DNA of 64,000 nt from Aporrectodea caliginosa (GCA_020284085.1 JACEVL010000428.1:288501-352500), one strand, 5' to 3'; positions 20,880 through 33,029 are shown, numbered from the stretch's first letter. Numbers and translations are program-made. Notes: generated from the sequence alone by a model not told the origin.

Positions 20880-21480
20880 GAAATAACATAGCTGACATTT
20901 AGTGGACGTTCATAGATGCCTTTGATCTTTACCTTATTTTATCGTTGGCGTATTATATGAAAATTCGGGCGAAAGGACAAGCTGTCCACTCTCCCCAGAT
21001 ATTGACACGAACGGTGCGGTCTGACCTGCGCCCGCCGAAATTCGCAATACAGACGGCCTGAGAATCCACCATGGCAACTCCCCAGTCAGGGGAATGCCCC
21101 TGTTCAACTCTCCAGTCAGGGGAATGCCCCTGTTGATGAGCCAAATGAGAGATAATATGACGACATTCAAACGCATTCTGTTCTGATTTTGTTTAATTAC
21201 TCTGGACAAATAATTTAAAAAAGTTTGGCTTCTAGAAAGTTTTTGGTGATCATGATAGACTTCTTCAAGCTAAACACATTTATAATTTCAGACTGCCTGT
21301 ATCACGTAGGAATTTGGAGAAACATGAATTTTACTTTTATTGAACTTATTATGTTTTAATTGCAACAGTGATACTGACATAATATTGCATTGGCTCAACC
21401 GAGTGTTTTGCTGATGACTTTCGTTTGTACTCAGCATCTCAAGCTTCTGTTTCAGTGTTCAACTTAAGTCAGCCAGCATT
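20880..21480 (+). repeat. 3' flank of TRIM-Kelch block A
   Basis: Inverted match to the regions downstream of copies B (25,250-26,340) and C (44,420-44,930), including a conserved stretch with GGTCTGACCTGCGCCCGCCG. A 30-bp unit containing CCAGTCAGGGGAATGCCCCT is doubled at about 21,076-21,135, only in this copy. Confidence 0.82.
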
Positions 21481-21600
21481 GATGCGTTCAAGTTGCCCTG
21501 AAACCGCTTTCCATAATATCAAATTTTCAATGTCCTTTTTCGTGACTCTAGCTCTCGAGACCTTAAGTCCCAAATTAACATCACTGGCCAAAACTTTATA

Positions 21601-21747
21601 TCATATCTAGGTCGTAGTCTGACGCTGTCCACAGGAGACAACAGAGAGACCTGCTTCTTGCTGCAGCGTCTCTCTATTACTGTCCAGCGGTACAACTCGG
21701 TGGCTTTCCGCGGCACTTTAGTGGAGCCAGACCTAAGGGAGATGTGA
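21601..21747 (+). pseudogene. C-terminal fragment of a retroelement-like protein, copy 1
   Basis: An open stretch of 48 codons and a stop reads LGRSLTLSTGDNRETCFLLQ then RLSITVQRYNSVAFRGT. It aligns with the fragment at 22,107-22,385 (LGRKISAATGDKRETSHLLQ and RLSVALQ). I know such LGR...TGD.R...LQRLSVA.Q endings from repeated invertebrate proteins that look like non-LTR retroelement C-termini, but I am not certain of the family. An (AAT)n tail about 110 bp further on fits a retroposed 3' end. Confidence 0.5.
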
Positions 21748-21852
21748 CACTAACAGCATTTATGGCGTTAATTTTAGACGACAGCTACTGCATCCTTGTC
21801 TATTGTAGCTTTCAGTATTGATGTTGATTGATGGAGAGAATAAATATTGTTT

Positions 21853-21857
<5 letters not shown>

Positions 21858-21951
<94 letters not shown>

Positions 21952-21990
21952 TAATAATAATAATAATAATAATAATGATAATAATAGGCT

Positions 21991-22023
<33 letters not shown>

Positions 22024-22030
22024 TAATATA

Positions 22031-22074
<44 letters not shown>

Positions 22075-22100
22075 TAATAATAATAATAATAATAATTAGG
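21858..22100. repeat. (AAT)n microsatellite
   Basis: About 240 bp of AAT units with a few interruptions, directly after the 3' end of the retroelement-like fragment. It probably grew from that tail. Confidence 0.9.
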
Positions 22101-22106
22101 CATTGC

Positions 22107-22385
22107 GAAAAGGCAGCTCGCAACAAGGAAAACAAGTATGCTGCTATCACACAATCACATCATTTCGTCCCTGTTGCAGTCGAAACTGCAGGAAGCTGGC
22201 ACATAGAATCACTGCAGTTTGTTCAAGATCTAGGACGCAAGATCTCAGCAGCGACAGGCGATAAGCGTGAGACTAGTCATCTTCTACAACGCTTATCAGT
22301 CGCCCTACAAATTGAAAACTCTTTATCTGTTCTAGGCACCACAGATTGCAACAACAGTAGCCCCGGACTGATCGAAGGCTTATAA
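22107..22385 (+). pseudogene. C-terminal fragment of a retroelement-like protein, copy 2
   Basis: 92 codons and a stop, with FVPVAVETAGSWHIESLQF, DLGRKISAATGDKRET and LLQRLSVALQIENSLSVLGT. It is the same family as the shorter fragment at 21,601-21,747. No start is present and the upstream sequence is microsatellite. The polypeptide is a truncated 3' end of a longer element, again followed by AT-rich and (ATT)n sequence. Confidence 0.5.
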
Positions 22386-22469
22386 AAATATTGAAAACAG
22401 TTACTTTTATTCAGTCTGTACATAAGTTTGTTGGCTTTATGAAGAAATAAATTTGTGTTTATAATTTAA

Positions 22470-22479
22470 AAAATAATTA

Positions 22480-22526
<47 letters not shown>

Positions 22527-22602
22527 GACCTATTATTATCATCATCATCATCATTATTATTATTATTATTATTATATAATATTATTATTATCATTAGGCC
22601 TA

Positions 22603-22678
<76 letters not shown>

Positions 22679-22680
22679 TA
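22470..22680. repeat. (AAT)n/(ATT)n microsatellite
   Basis: AAT units switch to ATT units, with a short (ATC)n block near 22,535-22,550. The switch gives a large potential hairpin. Confidence 0.9.
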
Positions 22681-23949
22681 GCGACAGCGTAAGCGGAATT
22701 AGAAAACACGCTGTCGTTAATAAAAAATTATTTTAATTATATAATTATATTACAATTATAGGCCTATTAATGATATAACAATTTCTGGAGTAAATCGTTC
22801 AAATAGCGCTGCAATCGTCTGCTGAGCTTCGTCAACATAAGAACACTGTATCGAAGTGTGCAATATATATGAACTCAGCAATGGTATTCTCTCCGGTGGA
22901 TACTATTGATTGGGTTAGCGTATATTTTGCCAAAAGGTGCTTAACGGTGTCAAAACCACTTGTCCCGCTAATTCTAAAATGGACAATAATTATAGGCGCT
23001 GGGTATATCAGCCTTGAAAAAGATGCTGCATTAAAATTCATTGAAATATACGATAATTGCGCACCTGACCTGCTTGTAAGTAACCACTTGCAATGAGGAT
23101 GATGGCTTTGCATTTGCAGCTACATACATTTCTGAGACGCAATGCCTAACAATGCAGAATGTGTTAAATTCATGATTGTACACTTGTATATACCAGGTTT
23201 TCATCAACTCTGTTTCCTGGTTCTAAATATGTCTTTCATTTGCTTGCACCTCCCACTTGAACGATTCTACATTTAGAAAACCAACTGTAAGTGCTTAGTG
23301 ATGTGAACAAGTTTATTCACAGGTTCCTGTAGCCAAAAGCAAAATCAACGAAGAAGGCATAGCAAGCACGCCTACCAGATTCGGTCAGCCTTCTGCACCT
23401 GACAATTTTTATTACAAATTCCCAAGGGTCCCAGGCGACCCCTGGCAAATCGTAAGATGACCCCCATGGGGGTCGCGACCCACAGGTTGAGAACCGCTGG
23501 TATAGAGCATATTATACAAGCTCAGGTGACAGATAAGCATAGTTCAGATAGTCAGACATTTGGTCAAAGGTCTTTGATAAGAACGCCTTCGTTTTAAGGC
23601 CTTGATTCACAGATAGCGAGTCATTCTAATAGAGACCAAGATCAGAAACAGGTGAGACATTGTCTAATGTAATTCTAAACAAATGTCTTAAATAGCAGTG
23701 GAAGCAACTTTGTTTGGTGCTTAGTTTGCATGTCGCCTGAAAAATAATGTTGACTAACAGTATTTAATGGCCGCAGTGGTGAACGCATGGTTGAAGTAAC
23801 TTAGAAAGCTGAAATAGAATCCCGTTAGAGACGTAATTATTTCAATTTTCATGCAGGTTATTCAGATGATCAGTGCCTGATTAAAGCAAAAGCCAACCAA
23901 CCAACATCATTAACTGAATTATATTATGCTGTTAAAAAATGAATATTAG
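22681..23949. other. Spacer, no gene seen
   Basis: No supported frame. It contains a GTTCACAGG-type fragment of a dispersed repeat (23,300-23,345, related to the end of the units at 43.1-43.4 kb) and a G/C-rich GACCCCCATGGGGGTCGCGA segment at about 23,458-23,480. Confidence 0.45.
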
Positions 23950-24957
23950 TGACATTGTAAAGTACTGTGCAGATAGCTGTAGTTTCAAGTCTCGGAGATA
24001 GCTGCAATGCCAGCAACACCACATCTGAAGGCTTTGAACACAGAACTGCAGACTTTATTGCTCGGACATATTGCAATATTAGAAATATTCTAGATTGCTG
24101 GTTTGAAAGCCAACTGAATAGGCCTACAGGGCCTGTATTTCATGAAGGTAATTCTGTGGCTTACTTGACCAGGTCCTAATACATGGCCCTTCATGGCCTA
24201 TATTTTATTAAGTAAAATCCGTGGCTTATTTGACTTAGTAACGGCTATATCGTCTGATTTTAATATCATCGTTTGGTTTATTCTTTGATGTATGAGATGT
24301 TTCATGATTCAACTTCTTTAAGCAACACTTCATGAATCCAAATTAGGGTTTGAAGTCATTGGTAACGACAACAAGAAGAGGCAGTTTTATTGAGATTGTG
24401 GCATAGTCAATATTCTAACACAAACATTCCCCACCATATAGCCTAATCCAAAGTCTATCGGATTGCGTAGCGCAGGAAACCATTGCAAGCATGCATAGAA
24501 ACCAGGTCATTCACAGGTAACTGGGTCGCCCTGTCATTTGCACACATATGCCTCACACAGGCTAAGGCCAATCTATATTAGATAAGAAACTGTTGAAAGA
24601 ATAACACAGAGTAAGGTAATTATTGCCTCTTTCTGTTTCAGTTCTATAAATCGCTTTATCCTTTACCATTCATAGAATCTGCAGTGATTTTATAGTTGGG
24701 ATTTTGAACCATGTTTAGATATAGCTTAGTGTCGATGCCATAGGGTCTCGTAGCCTTAAGAACAGTTTTCATTGTAGCATTGCAACATCGGAGGCGCATT
24801 GCAAATCAACTCAGGTTTCGGCGACGTTGGAGAACACTTTGGATTTTATGTCAATAATTATAAACCTCTGAGTAATAATTCAATTTAGTCTTAACAGCCT
24901 AGTAAAAAAGAATTTAAAATCGAAAGTAAAAGTAAAGCAGTGGCAAATTAATCCGTT
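23950..24957 (+). repeat. Partial TRIM-Kelch block: 5' flank only
   Basis: Same orientation and order as the 5' flank of copy A, including the IAVVSSLGDSCNASNTTSE remnant at 23,970-24,030. It stops before exon 1, at about AATCCGTT (24,957), and joins directly to the 3'-flank sequence of copy B. This is a fourth, truncated copy. Confidence 0.75.
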
Positions 24958-25690
24958 TCAAAATTTTCTTGGCAACTAACAGAACACCAAATTACGTTAA
25001 CAACATGCTTCATGCGTGCAAAATTACGAAGTGCAACATGTTGCCGAAGATTCATTTTCTGTTTTCGCATTTCTACTTCTTTTGCTTATCTTGGTGCACT
25101 CAGTGACGAACATGGCGAAAGGTTTCATTAGGACATTGCAAATATGGAGAAACGATATCTGGATAGGCAACTGAACCCATCAACGCTGGCTAACTAGGCC
25201 TATTATAATAGTTGGACTCTGAAACAGAAGCCTGAGATGCTGACAAAAAAGAAAATCAGCAGCAAAACACTCGGTCGAGCTAATGCAATAGGCCTATGTC
25301 AGAACCATTGTTGCGATTAAACACACAAAAATTCTAGAAAAGTAAATTCATGTTTCTCCAAATTCATATATAATTCGGTCAGTCTGAAATTATAATTGTG
25401 TTTATCCTGAAGCAGTCTATCATGATAAAAAAAATTCTAGAAGCAACACTTTAAAAAATTATTTGTCCAGAGTAATTAAACAAAACAAAATAGAATGCAT
25501 TTGAATGTCGTCGAATCTTTCATCAGCCTCATCATCTGTGGCTTTCCCCTCACTGGAGGGTTGTCATGGTCGATTCTCCAAGCCGTCTATAGTTCGAATT
25601 TCGGTCGGCGCAGGTCAGACCGCACCGCTCGTGTCAATATATGGCGAGGATGGATGGACAGCCTGTCCCTTCCACCTCAATTTTCATATA
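24958..25690 (+). repeat. 3' flank of TRIM-Kelch block B
   Basis: Parallel to 44,170-44,885 downstream of copy C. It starts with a decayed version of the protein fragment at 44,146-44,445 (frameshifts and a small insertion near 25,080-25,110), then the conserved 3'-flank segment. It is interrupted at 25,698 by a hAT MITE. Confidence 0.8.
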
Positions 25691-25697
25691 TTATAAA

Positions 25698-26294
25698 CAG
25701 TGATGGGCAAAGGTTAACTAAAAACTAAAAACTTTTAGTTTAACTAAAAAAAATTTAGTTAAGGCAGAAGTTTAACTTGAAAAAATAGTTTAGTTAAAGC
25801 CAAAGTTGAACTAAAAGTTTTTAGTTATTAACTAAAAAGTTTTACTAATTTTTTTCATTACTAACTAAAAACTTTAAGTAACAAAATCAGCAACTATCTT
25901 CCGCAATGATTTTCCTGAGAACTGGTTTTATTACTCAAGTCAAGTGAACTGCACTGCATTGCACGATGAATCATCGTTTGCTTCAGCAACTTCATGATTT
26001 TCTGGTAGAACTGTACTAGGACTATTATTCTAGTAGGCTACACATTAAATACCCGGTAGTTTGAAAGTGAAATTGTCAATGACGCTCTGCATTATTAAAG
26101 TTCACTTAACCTCTGTCATTGTAAAAATGTTTCTCAAAAAGATTGTTAAAAAGATGGAAAAGGTTTAACTAAATATTTTTAGTTTTGTTATCTTATTTAC
26201 AAAATCAGTGCCAACTTTTAGTTAAAGTTTTTTTTATTTTAGTTGAAAAATAGTTATAGTTTAACTAGACAAAATTAGTTAGTGCCCATCACTG
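25698..26294. mobile_element. hAT-type MITE in the 3' flank of copy B
   Basis: 597 bp with terminal inverted repeats CAGTGATGGGCA and TGCCCATCACTG. Inside are many TTAGTT/AACTAAAA motifs that are self-complementary. Flanking 8-mers ATTATAAA and TATATAAA look like a diverged target duplication. At the same site, copies A (about 20,955) and C (about 44,885) run straight from TTTTCATA to CCAACGATA with no insertion, so the empty site is visible. Confidence 0.92.
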
Positions 26295-26371
26295 TATATA
26301 AATACACCAACGATAACATAAGGTAAAGATCAAAGGCATCTATGAACGTCCACTGATGTCAGCATTATTGT

Positions 26372-27282
26372 TTAGACTGTGATTCGCATTACTGCACTAG
26401 CTTGCACAATGGATGGTTTTGGCAATTTCCCGTGAATCTTCCACTCAATGGGTTTATCATCAAAGATATTCTGAAGAGGAGCATAACGTACTTCGTCTCT
26501 GCATTTCCATGTAGCTTTGCCATCTTTATCCGTTTTGCTGTCTCCTCCCCCGATGACAAAGACTCTTTCGTTTTCAAGAACCAAACCAAAGTGTCTGACT
26601 CCGGCCTTGAACTGTTCTCTTTCTTTCCAAGTCTCCGCTTCAAAGTCAAATATATAACAAGTATTCTCTCCAACTAAAATAACAGATATCTCCCAAAGTG
26701 CAGCTCGCATACAAAAATTAGGGCGTGGCATTGGTTTTGTAAGGAGAGTGCATGTGTTCTGCTTAGTGTTGTAAACTTGAACGTGATTGACCGCATTGCC
26801 ATCTTTATCAGCACCACCGAAGATATAGAGTGAACTTCTGAACGGAACACAGTTCCCTGAGCTATGGACACAGTGAACCAATTTTCCAACTGCGGCGCAT
26901 TTATCGGTGACTGCGTTGTAGGCTTCTACGCTGTCTAGAACGCTTCCATTTGAATCCAGAAATCCTTCACAGACATACATTATTTCATTGATAAACGCTG
27001 CGCTGTGTCTACGTCGGCCTTGAACTAGAGAAGAGCATTTCATCCAACCAGAAATCTCTTTGAATTTCCAGATTTCATCATTATTGGCTCCTGATCCAGT
27101 GACGTACATCGTGTTACAGTAAACGGCGGCGAATGCCTCGATCCTCATTTTAGACGGAATTTGTTCTTGTGTTGAGATTTCGTTTGGCCGACATAGATTT
27201 ATTTTGATGACGTAATTTGTTACAGTCGGACCATCATGCAATCCCACGACAATTGCAGAGTTCTCAAATTGTGAAGTGGATT
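26372..27282 (-). pseudogene. TRIM-Kelch copy B, exon 2 (Kelch repeats)
   Basis: Intact frame from the acceptor GTCTTAGCAG through ESTSQFENSAIVVG to ITV and stop. It contains four to five Kelch-type repeats (RRRHSAAFINEIMYVCEGF, SSLYIFGGAD, CYIFDFEAETW, RVFVIGGGDS). The first Gly-Gly pair of one repeat has become Glu-Gly. The exon itself is fine, but exon 1 of this copy has a frameshift, so I score the gene as a pseudogene unless the shift is a sequence error. The intron is 716 bp, the shortest of the three copies. Confidence 0.8.
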
Positions 27283-27998
27283 CTGCTAAGACAACGAAAA
27301 ATCCAATGATAACAGTTAGTTAAATGTATTTATTAATACACTCAATCTATAAAAAGAAACATCCCGGAATTGTGACCTAACAAGAAATGACTTAAACACC
27401 ATGACTCATAAAGATTTGATTTGGCATAGCACTAATGAAAAATGGCTTCGCTAACGCTGCTAAAAGACGCCATATCGATAGTAATGTCCAAACTACGGCG
27501 TTGCAGAGTTGCATTCAAACAAAACAGAAGCTTGCTGAAGGCGCTTTGCCAAAATTTTATGTAGTAGCCTAGGTAGAGCTCCAGATAACAGGTAAAGCCG
27601 CTTGGCAAATTCAAGGTACAGACAGGAACATTGTCCAGTGCAATAAAGAAGGGCAGAACAGACGAGTGTCGATCATAGAGGCTTTGAAGGGCTGAACAGA
27701 AGTGACTAGTGGATTTTTAGGAAAATTTTGGGGAATGAGAAGCATACAAAACGTGTCAAACAAGATACAGGAAAACTATAGACGCGTAGAGAATTACCAG
27801 TCCGGTAATATCACTTGGCGTTGCAAGGCATCAATTGATAAACCCTGCATTTAAAAAATATCCAATCCATTCAATCCAGAACCAGCAGAGACCTGAGTCT
27901 CCAAGACAGGAACACAGACCATGAAGAATAAGTAAACCGTAGAAATCAAAGTTCCGCAAAGAGGACTATGAATGAATTCATATTTGTGAGTATGTTAC

Positions 27999-29120
27999 CT
28001 TTTATTTGTCCCACGACGTTGTTATTCGATAACTGTAAAACTTCTTTTAAATCTGTTATTTCGAAAGAAACTTCTATTGGCTGACATGGACGAGCAAGGC
28101 ATGCTTCGTTGTCTCTTTCTAATTCATCTACTCTAATAACTAAATCGTCAACCGAACTGCAGATGTCACTGGCCGATCCTTTTGATATCAGTTCAGTGCA
28201 GTATGCTTCAAAACTTCTCAATATTGTGCAATATCTGTCAATTTCTTCCAATCCAGTTTCCATTTCCTTTAGATGCTTTGATTTGATTCCTGATAACTCA
28301 TCCAAAAGCGATTTTGTCTGCTCATCTATCATATCTTTGAGTTCCTGATTTCTTTTATGAATTGCATTTTCCTTATCAACCATTTCCTTAAGAAAATCTG
28401 CCTTTCTAATCTCCGCATTCTTTCTTAAGGACAACATTTCATCTACATAGAACAATACTTTTGATGAATTCCTTTGAATTGTTTGTCGGAACTCTTCATC
28501 GACTGTAGTCACATCTTTGCATTTGTGTGATGCATGACTTTCAACAAAACAAGAAACGCAGACGATCTTCTTGCATTCAATGCAATAATAGTCCAATGGT
28601 TTCTGAGTGTGTTTGCTGCAGTATATTTTAGTAAATGATCGCTTCATTTCTGATTTAGTATCGCTTCCAATTTGCACCAGTTGGTGATGTCTGCTGAGTT
28701 TCTGAATCTGATGAACCTTGCCGCATCTGTCGCAGTAGTTATCCTGGCATTCTAAGCATCTCATCGTGGCTGTTGGTATTTGTTCTGTTTTGCTCTCATA
28801 GCTTGCACTACAGATATCGCAAATGATTGCAACACTTCCAATTTGCAGCGTAGTCTTGTATTGCAAGAGATTTTCCATGAAGAAGTTTTTCTGCAGACCA
28901 TTCATTCCATCTGCTGGAATGAGAACTTTTTCCTACACAACGGACAAGGCATCTTGTCTCCTGGCTTCTTCTGCGCCGTTTCTCCAGTGCGTTTCAGACA
29001 TTCAAAGCAGAATGTGTGAATGCATGGCAACATTCTAGGATCATTGAATGTACTCATGCAGATGGGACATTCTGTTATTTCTCTCAGTTGTGTTGCAGCT
29101 TTATCTCCTGTTTCAGCCAT
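27999..29120 (-). pseudogene. TRIM-Kelch copy B, exon 1 (RING, B-boxes, coiled coil) with frameshift
   Basis: Starts MAETGDKAATQLREITE. RING is CPICMSTF...CIHTFCFEC...CPLC, then two B-boxes (ICDICSAS...CDRCGKVH and YCSKHTQKPLDYYCIEC) and a coiled coil of about 120 residues. The exon is 1122 nt against 1123 nt in copy C. One base is missing near 28,925, just after the RING finger (RKKFSFQQME then stop), so the reading frame breaks there. The donor AAAG|GTAACA is intact. The rest of the exon is open in the other frame, which means the shift is recent or an assembly error. Confidence 0.85.
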
Positions 29121-29926
29121 TTCACTTAACCAGTAACCTATGTAATAATATCAACAAATGCTGAGATAAAATTGACACTGTTATTGTTTAAGTAATCGCC
29201 ATCCAATACTGAAACTGATTATGCCTTACTTAGTGGGATCAAGGTCCCTTCTGGTCCCCCTATTGTAACCACTCAAAATACTTGTATGTAATAATCATCT
29301 GTGTAATACGTGTTTGGCTACAATAAAATGATGGTTATGGTTATGAATGACCTTTACAAGAAATAATGTCAGGTTATTAGGCCTGCTACTGTGATTCTCA
29401 GACTGAGAATCTCAGTAACTTATGCGGTGAAAAAGCTTTACATCAACGTGTTTGCGTCAATTTGGCCAAATTCAATAACTGGAGCAGCTAGAAGTAGTTT
29501 TGAGGTTTTCTTGTCACTTTCGAATAGTTGCCATTTATTAAAGCAATAGGCCTAACAGTATTGGGCAAACATTTAGTATCGTGGTGCGTACATTTTCCAT
29601 AATAATATGACATCTTTTGGCATGCTGTCATTGGCCGTAAGAAAACGGTGCTGGTACGCCATGATTGGCCGATTTAAATAGGCTAATTAAAATAGGCTTA
29701 GACATGGAGTATCAATTATTGAGTAACAATTATCGGAGGTAATAATTAAAATTGCATGCAAAATTTTCTAGAAATACGAGGCAAGGCAAATTAAATAGTA
29801 GAAATTGGAGGGAAATATTAGAAATTGGGTGTAGACTAGTGACAAAAATTGGCGGGAAATTTCTATAAATTGCATGCAAATTCTTAAACGTTCTTTCGTG
29901 AGCTAGACCTTCTCGTTGTCAACATC

Positions 29927-30817
29927 ATGAATGCCTTTGAGCTCCACGATATCTGTAGAGATAATCTTAGCGTTCTACAGTATCTACAACGCCACAAAGT
30001 TCTGCATAGTGAAGTCCAATGCGCTCCGTGCCAAGAAGCATGCCGCATTCAGAAGGATTCGGCGAAGCTCAGCGGGTTCGTTTGGAGATGTATGAAGTGC
30101 AAATGGAGACAGTCCGTGCTAAAGGATAGTTTCCTCAGTGGTGCAAAAATTTCGCCAGCGAAATTTCTCTTCATAGTATTTTACTGGGCAACAAAAACGC
30201 CTCTCCAAACGGCCGTTCATCACCTGGACATTTCATCAGCAACCGGGGTAAATTACTACCAATATCTACGAGACATTTGCTCGTGGAAATTGCTTCAGAC
30301 TCCGGTTCAGCTCGGCGGCCCTGGCAACGAGGTGCAAATAGACGAGTCGATGCTTGTCAAGGCCAAGTACCGCCGAGGGCGAAATGTCCGAAACAGAGAC
30401 AGCTGGGTTTTTGGGGCATATGACGTTGGACAAAAGATCGGATACATTACTTATGTGACCAGAAGAGACGCAGCAACGTTACTGCCCATCATCGAAAGGG
30501 TTGTGGCCCCTGGGTCGGTGATCGTTTCTGATGAGTGGGCTGCTTATCGAGATATACCGAATTTACCCATGAACTATACGCACATGACAGTTAACCACAG
30601 TCGAAATTTCGTCAATCCGGTAACAGGAGCCCACACAAACAACGTAGAAAGTTACTGGAAGAGAGCAAAAGCTGGCTTCAAAAGGCTGAACGGAACTTCG
30701 AAGGACATGGTACCAAGCTACCTAGATGAGTTCATGTGGCTGGAACGTTTCGGTTCGACATTCAATCTGGCATACTATAACATTCTGCGCCACATTGCTG
30801 AGCGTTACCCCTGCTAG
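29927..30817 (+). CDS. Merlin/IS1016-like (ISXO2 domain) transposase
   Basis: A single uninterrupted frame of 296 codons. A zinc-ribbon-like N-terminus (CAPC at about residue 32 and CMKCKW at about 66) is followed by the DDE domain. The first Asp is in VQIDESML (about 145), the second in VIVSDEWAAYRDI (about 207), and the Glu in HTNNVESYWKRAK (about 244). This is the order and spacing of the ISXO2-type DDE transposases used by Merlin elements, and the length is normal for them. It would cut and paste the surrounding element by its inverted repeats. The intact frame contrasts with the decayed Tc1 copy at 886-1440 and suggests a young insertion. The stop is 25 bp before a 24-bp minisatellite. 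Confidence 0.92.
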   Translation: MNAFELHDICRDNLSVLQYLQRHKVLHSEVQCAPCQEACRIQKDSAKLSGFVWRCMKCKWRQSVLKDSFLSGAKISPAKFLFIVFYWATKTPLQTAVHHLDISSATGVNYYQYLRDICSWKLLQTPVQLGGPGNEVQIDESMLVKAKYRRGRNVRNRDSWVFGAYDVGQKIGYITYVTRRDAATLLPIIERVVAPGSVIVSDEWAAYRDIPNLPMNYTHMTVNHSRNFVNPVTGAHTNNVESYWKRAKAGFKRLNGTSKDMVPSYLDEFMWLERFGSTFNLAYYNILRHIAERYPC

Positions 30818-30842
30818 ACAAGCCATACGGGTTTCGATGATG

Positions 30843-30986
30843 AAAACGGTCCTTCTCAGGACCACCAAAACGGTCCTTTTCAGGACCACCAAAACGGTCC
30901 TTCTCAGGACCACCAAAACGGTCCTTCTCAGGACCACCAAAACGGTCCTTCTCAGGACCACCAAAACGGTCCTTTTCAGGACCACC
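30843..30986. repeat. 24-bp minisatellite, six units, each with a hairpin
   Basis: Exactly six head-to-tail units (AAAACGGTCCTTCTCAGGAC then CACC). Each holds the palindrome GGTCCT-TCTC-AGGACC. First and last units and one other differ by C to T in the loop. There are no spacers, so it is not a CRISPR array. It lies inside the Merlin element just behind the transposase stop. Confidence 0.95.
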
Positions 30987-31261
30987 AAATATATATACGA
31001 AGGAATCAGTGAGGACAAGTGACATGGGGCAATTTGGGATTTCACTGATAAAATAATAAAAAGAGACTGGTATGTTAGTATGTCTGTATATATTTGTGCA
31101 TTTATGTATGTTGTATGTTTGCATATAATATTATAGTGTATATACATATACTCATACATAGTATTACATACGCATACACGTACACACACACACATATATA
31201 TATATATATGTAGGGTTGTGTATGATTCACACACAGGTAGGCCTATTTGAGAGAGGAATAG

Positions 31262-31450
31262 ATGGAAGACAGACAGAGACAGCCAGACCTACAACTTAGT
31301 ATACAGACAGACACAGAGACACAGAGACAGCCAGGCAGACACATTGACATGCAAACGCAGACACAGACAGAGGCAGAGAGAAGGACAGACAGAGATACAG
31401 AGCGAGATGGAGACAGACGGACAGACAGTCAGAAAGACGGACAGAGGGTA
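31262..31450. repeat. (CAGA)n-rich simple repeat
   Basis: Imperfect GACAGACA/CAGAGACA repeats inside the Merlin element. Frames through it are an effect of composition. Confidence 0.8.
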
Positions 31451-32524
31451 ATGAGGGAAGGAAGAGACCTGTGCTATGAGTAGGCGTGGCAGGAATACAT
31501 GCAGCTTTGTTAACTTCGTACAGAAACATCACGATGCTTCCCATTAACTTTCTACGCTTAAGCGAACCGATCATTTGGGTTAGGGTTTTGATGCACCATC
31601 TTTTGATGCCTTGTGCATTAGACACTGGCGATATAGAAGTTACTAATTAATAGGGCCTAATTTCAGTCCGAGTGGCCAATGTGTTGAATTTGCCTGCATG
31701 GACTGGACCAAATGAAGGGCAAAGCAACAGTTGAACGGTCCAACCAAATTGACAGCCAGACAAGACAAGAGATGGATTGATGAAGGTAGGGGCGACAGAG
31801 GTAGCCTAAGGGACAGAGGAAGAATAGCAGGATACAATTTGTGGAAAAGGGTTGTTAAGGTCAGGGATTCATCATTCGGATTCATCACTTGACAGTGACT
31901 TTACGATATGGCTTAGCTGAGCAATTATAATTATGGTAATGATGACAATGAGAATCATGATCAACAAGGTCTGAATAAAGAATTTGTGATAGACAGAGGT
32001 AGGCCTAACCTTGACCTGTTTAGCACGAGATTCTGTCTGTTTGCAGAGCGCTAGGCCTATGTATCATCTACTGGTATGCCGTTTATATAACATGGTTTAG
32101 CATGATTTATAAAATACTTTTAGCTTTAACCAACATATTGATATTGGCAACACAATATCGTTTATTTGCCAACTCATTTACTCACTCACTCAATCATTAA
32201 TGGGTCTATTGATAGCCCTTATGACAGCACTCATGAATAAGTCGATGCCCTGCGCTTATCTTTCAAAGTAGCGCTTCAGCGATTTGGATTTCACTATCCC
32301 GATCACTCAACATTTGTAACTGTAAGATATTAGTTCTTACCTTATTCGGTGCGATTTGCCTGTCAGATCCCAAGAGGAAAGAACTGCGAGACGGAGGGAA
32401 TGTGACCCGGTAGAGTGGCGATGAAAGAAGGAAGAGGTGGTGAGTAGGAAGTAGAGGAACCTGTGGCGGGATGGTCGACAACTCTAATCATCATGTTTGA
32501 CGCTTCGCTAATGCGTCACCATCT
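31451..32524. other. Merlin interior, no gene seen
   Basis: Mixed-composition sequence without a supported frame. One fragment resembles the dispersed GAATAAG...GATGCCCTGCGCTTAT family (about 32,233-32,280), so older repeats lie inside the element. Confidence 0.5.
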
Positions 32525-32725
32525 CTGTGTGTCTGTATGCTATCTGTCTGTCTGTCTATGGGTCTGTCTGGGTGCGTGTCTATGTGTGCATAATACTACA
32601 CACGTGTGTGTCTATCGGTCCGTACATCTGTCCGTACACCTGTCCGTCTTTCTGTCCGTCTTTCTGTCTGTCCATCCGTCTGTCTGTCTTATTGTCTGTC
32701 TGTCTGGTTGTCTGTCTGTCTGAAG
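32525..32725. repeat. (GTCT)n-rich simple repeat
   Basis: CTGTCTGT and CCGTCTTT repeats, strand-complementary in type to the (CAGA)n block at 31,262-31,450. The two blocks could pair as inverted repeats. Confidence 0.8.
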
Positions 32726-32839
32726 AATATACACCTTTGGGAGTGCTTATCCGTTGCAGTGCATGCCTCTTATTGCTTCTTCTTCAGACTTTTATCATCG
32801 ATCATTGCATTCAATCGTCGGTTCGTCTAAGAGCCACAC

Positions 32840-32967
<128 letters not shown>

Positions 32968-33029
32968 CAGCTTTTGTTTCAGAAAGTTCTTAACCTGTGA
33001 GTTTCTCAGCAGTATAGTGTCAGCACACA

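Noticed and set aside
30843..30986. Regular 24-bp repeats that could be taken for a CRISPR array
   Set aside because: The units are head to tail without spacers, lie in an animal genome inside a transposon, and have no cas genes.
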